From Argentina anserina (lineage: Eukaryota; Streptophyta; Magnoliopsida; Rosales; Rosaceae): 64,000 nucleotides of DNA. Location: the NCBI RefSeq assembly GCF_933775445.1, contig NC_065878.1:15263395-15327394 (forward strand), read 5' to 3'. The translations under genes were made by a program, and so were the position numbers. Below are positions 63,487-64,000 of this stretch, in pieces; the stretch's first letter is position 1, and every line of letters begins with the position of its first letter. The notes beneath the pieces are model-generated. The model had not been told where the DNA came from and ran no database searches. It was given only the letters and a program-made list of their open reading frames with translations.

Positions 63487-64000
63487 GTACTCATACCTAA
63501 AATACTTACTGTTATGTTATTGTATAATTTCGTAAAATTTTATACAATTATATTGTGTGAGTGTGGGCACAATTTTTTTTGAAGAAAGACTAGTCAAAGT
63601 CATAAGCCTCCATCAAGATCAATTATGTCAAAGAGCATATATTGCACCTCCATGAGATGAGAGTTGAAGTTTTGATTTCTAGCTGGGCAAACTATTATGT
63701 AGAGACATGATATGAACCTTATTATTATTATTATTATTTTGCGTTTTAATTTTGCAATATATCTTTACTGATGAGAAATGATATCAAATTCAAATGGTTC
63801 ACTTTTTTCTATCGTCTTGTTTTTGATTTTGCTCACCAATTGCATTCATGCATCTTGGCCACAACAGTAACAATAAATGAATGCTGCAAAGAATGGCATA
63901 TCTACGTAACAACTCTCAATATGCTAAGAGAACATAGATGGCTAAATGTCTCTTTTGTTTAATAGTGACACAAGTACTGAACTATTTTTTAACTTTATTG
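63487..64000. other. intergenic, nothing recognised
   Basis: AT-rich; includes a short TTA microsatellite at about 63719-63736. No gene seen up to the window end. Confidence 0.5.

Overview
The window is plant nuclear DNA. Genes are intron-rich with GT..AG junctions, and the coding families are typical of eudicots (cytokinin response factor, AG-peptide, NHL/LEA_2, plastid-division PDV-like, FAR1-related). Intergenic DNA is AT-rich and full of plant transposon types: hAT, MULE, CACTA and Stowaway-like elements, solo LTRs and a LINE. A rosid, perhaps Rosaceae, is my guess from protein similarity recalled from memory; this is weak.

Layout. 1-76: start of an unidentified minus-strand gene. 681-752: initiator tRNA-Met. 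1222-4394 (-): glucose-6-phosphate 1-epimerase, 8 coding exons. 6921-7670 (+): NHL/LEA_2 membrane protein. 10418-13073 (+): E2 ubiquitin-conjugating enzyme. 16239-17126 (+): cytokinin response factor (AP2/ERF). 24400-25484 (+): PDV1/PDV2-like protein. 27409-30639 (+): MTM-type mitochondrial carrier, 10 exons. 31215-33259 (-): intronless, frameshifted, shortened SPT5-like gene. 39549-39895 (-): arabinogalactan peptide. 41857-45708 (-): gamma-tubulin, 11 exons. 47530-47664 and 51104-51259 (-): two copies of a very small plant protein gene. 56074-63486 (+): FAR1-RELATED SEQUENCE-like pseudogene with several lesions, cut by a solo LTR.

The host genes do not form a pathway. Epimerase, NHL, CRF, mitochondrial carrier, AG-peptide and gamma-tubulin, in this order, recall two duplicated Arabidopsis segments (around At2g46300-46330 and At3g61610-61650), so the window looks like an ancestral syntenic block expanded by transposons. 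Between the genes, element ends and target-site duplications can be read directly: two solo LTRs with perfect 5-bp duplications (21432-24011 and 58320-60708), a possible third LTR (61530-62944), a LINE with a duplication of about 14 bp, two relatives of one hAT family (one carrying a transposase tail and a ~210-bp satellite, the other a foreign-looking ORF), a long-TIR MULE with a 10-bp duplication, a 140-bp CACTA miniature, a Stowaway-like MITE and three more hAT-like elements.

Exon junctions were placed by eye from splice consensus, reading frame and family similarity; no search was run. No prokaryote-style defence or CRISPR system is present.
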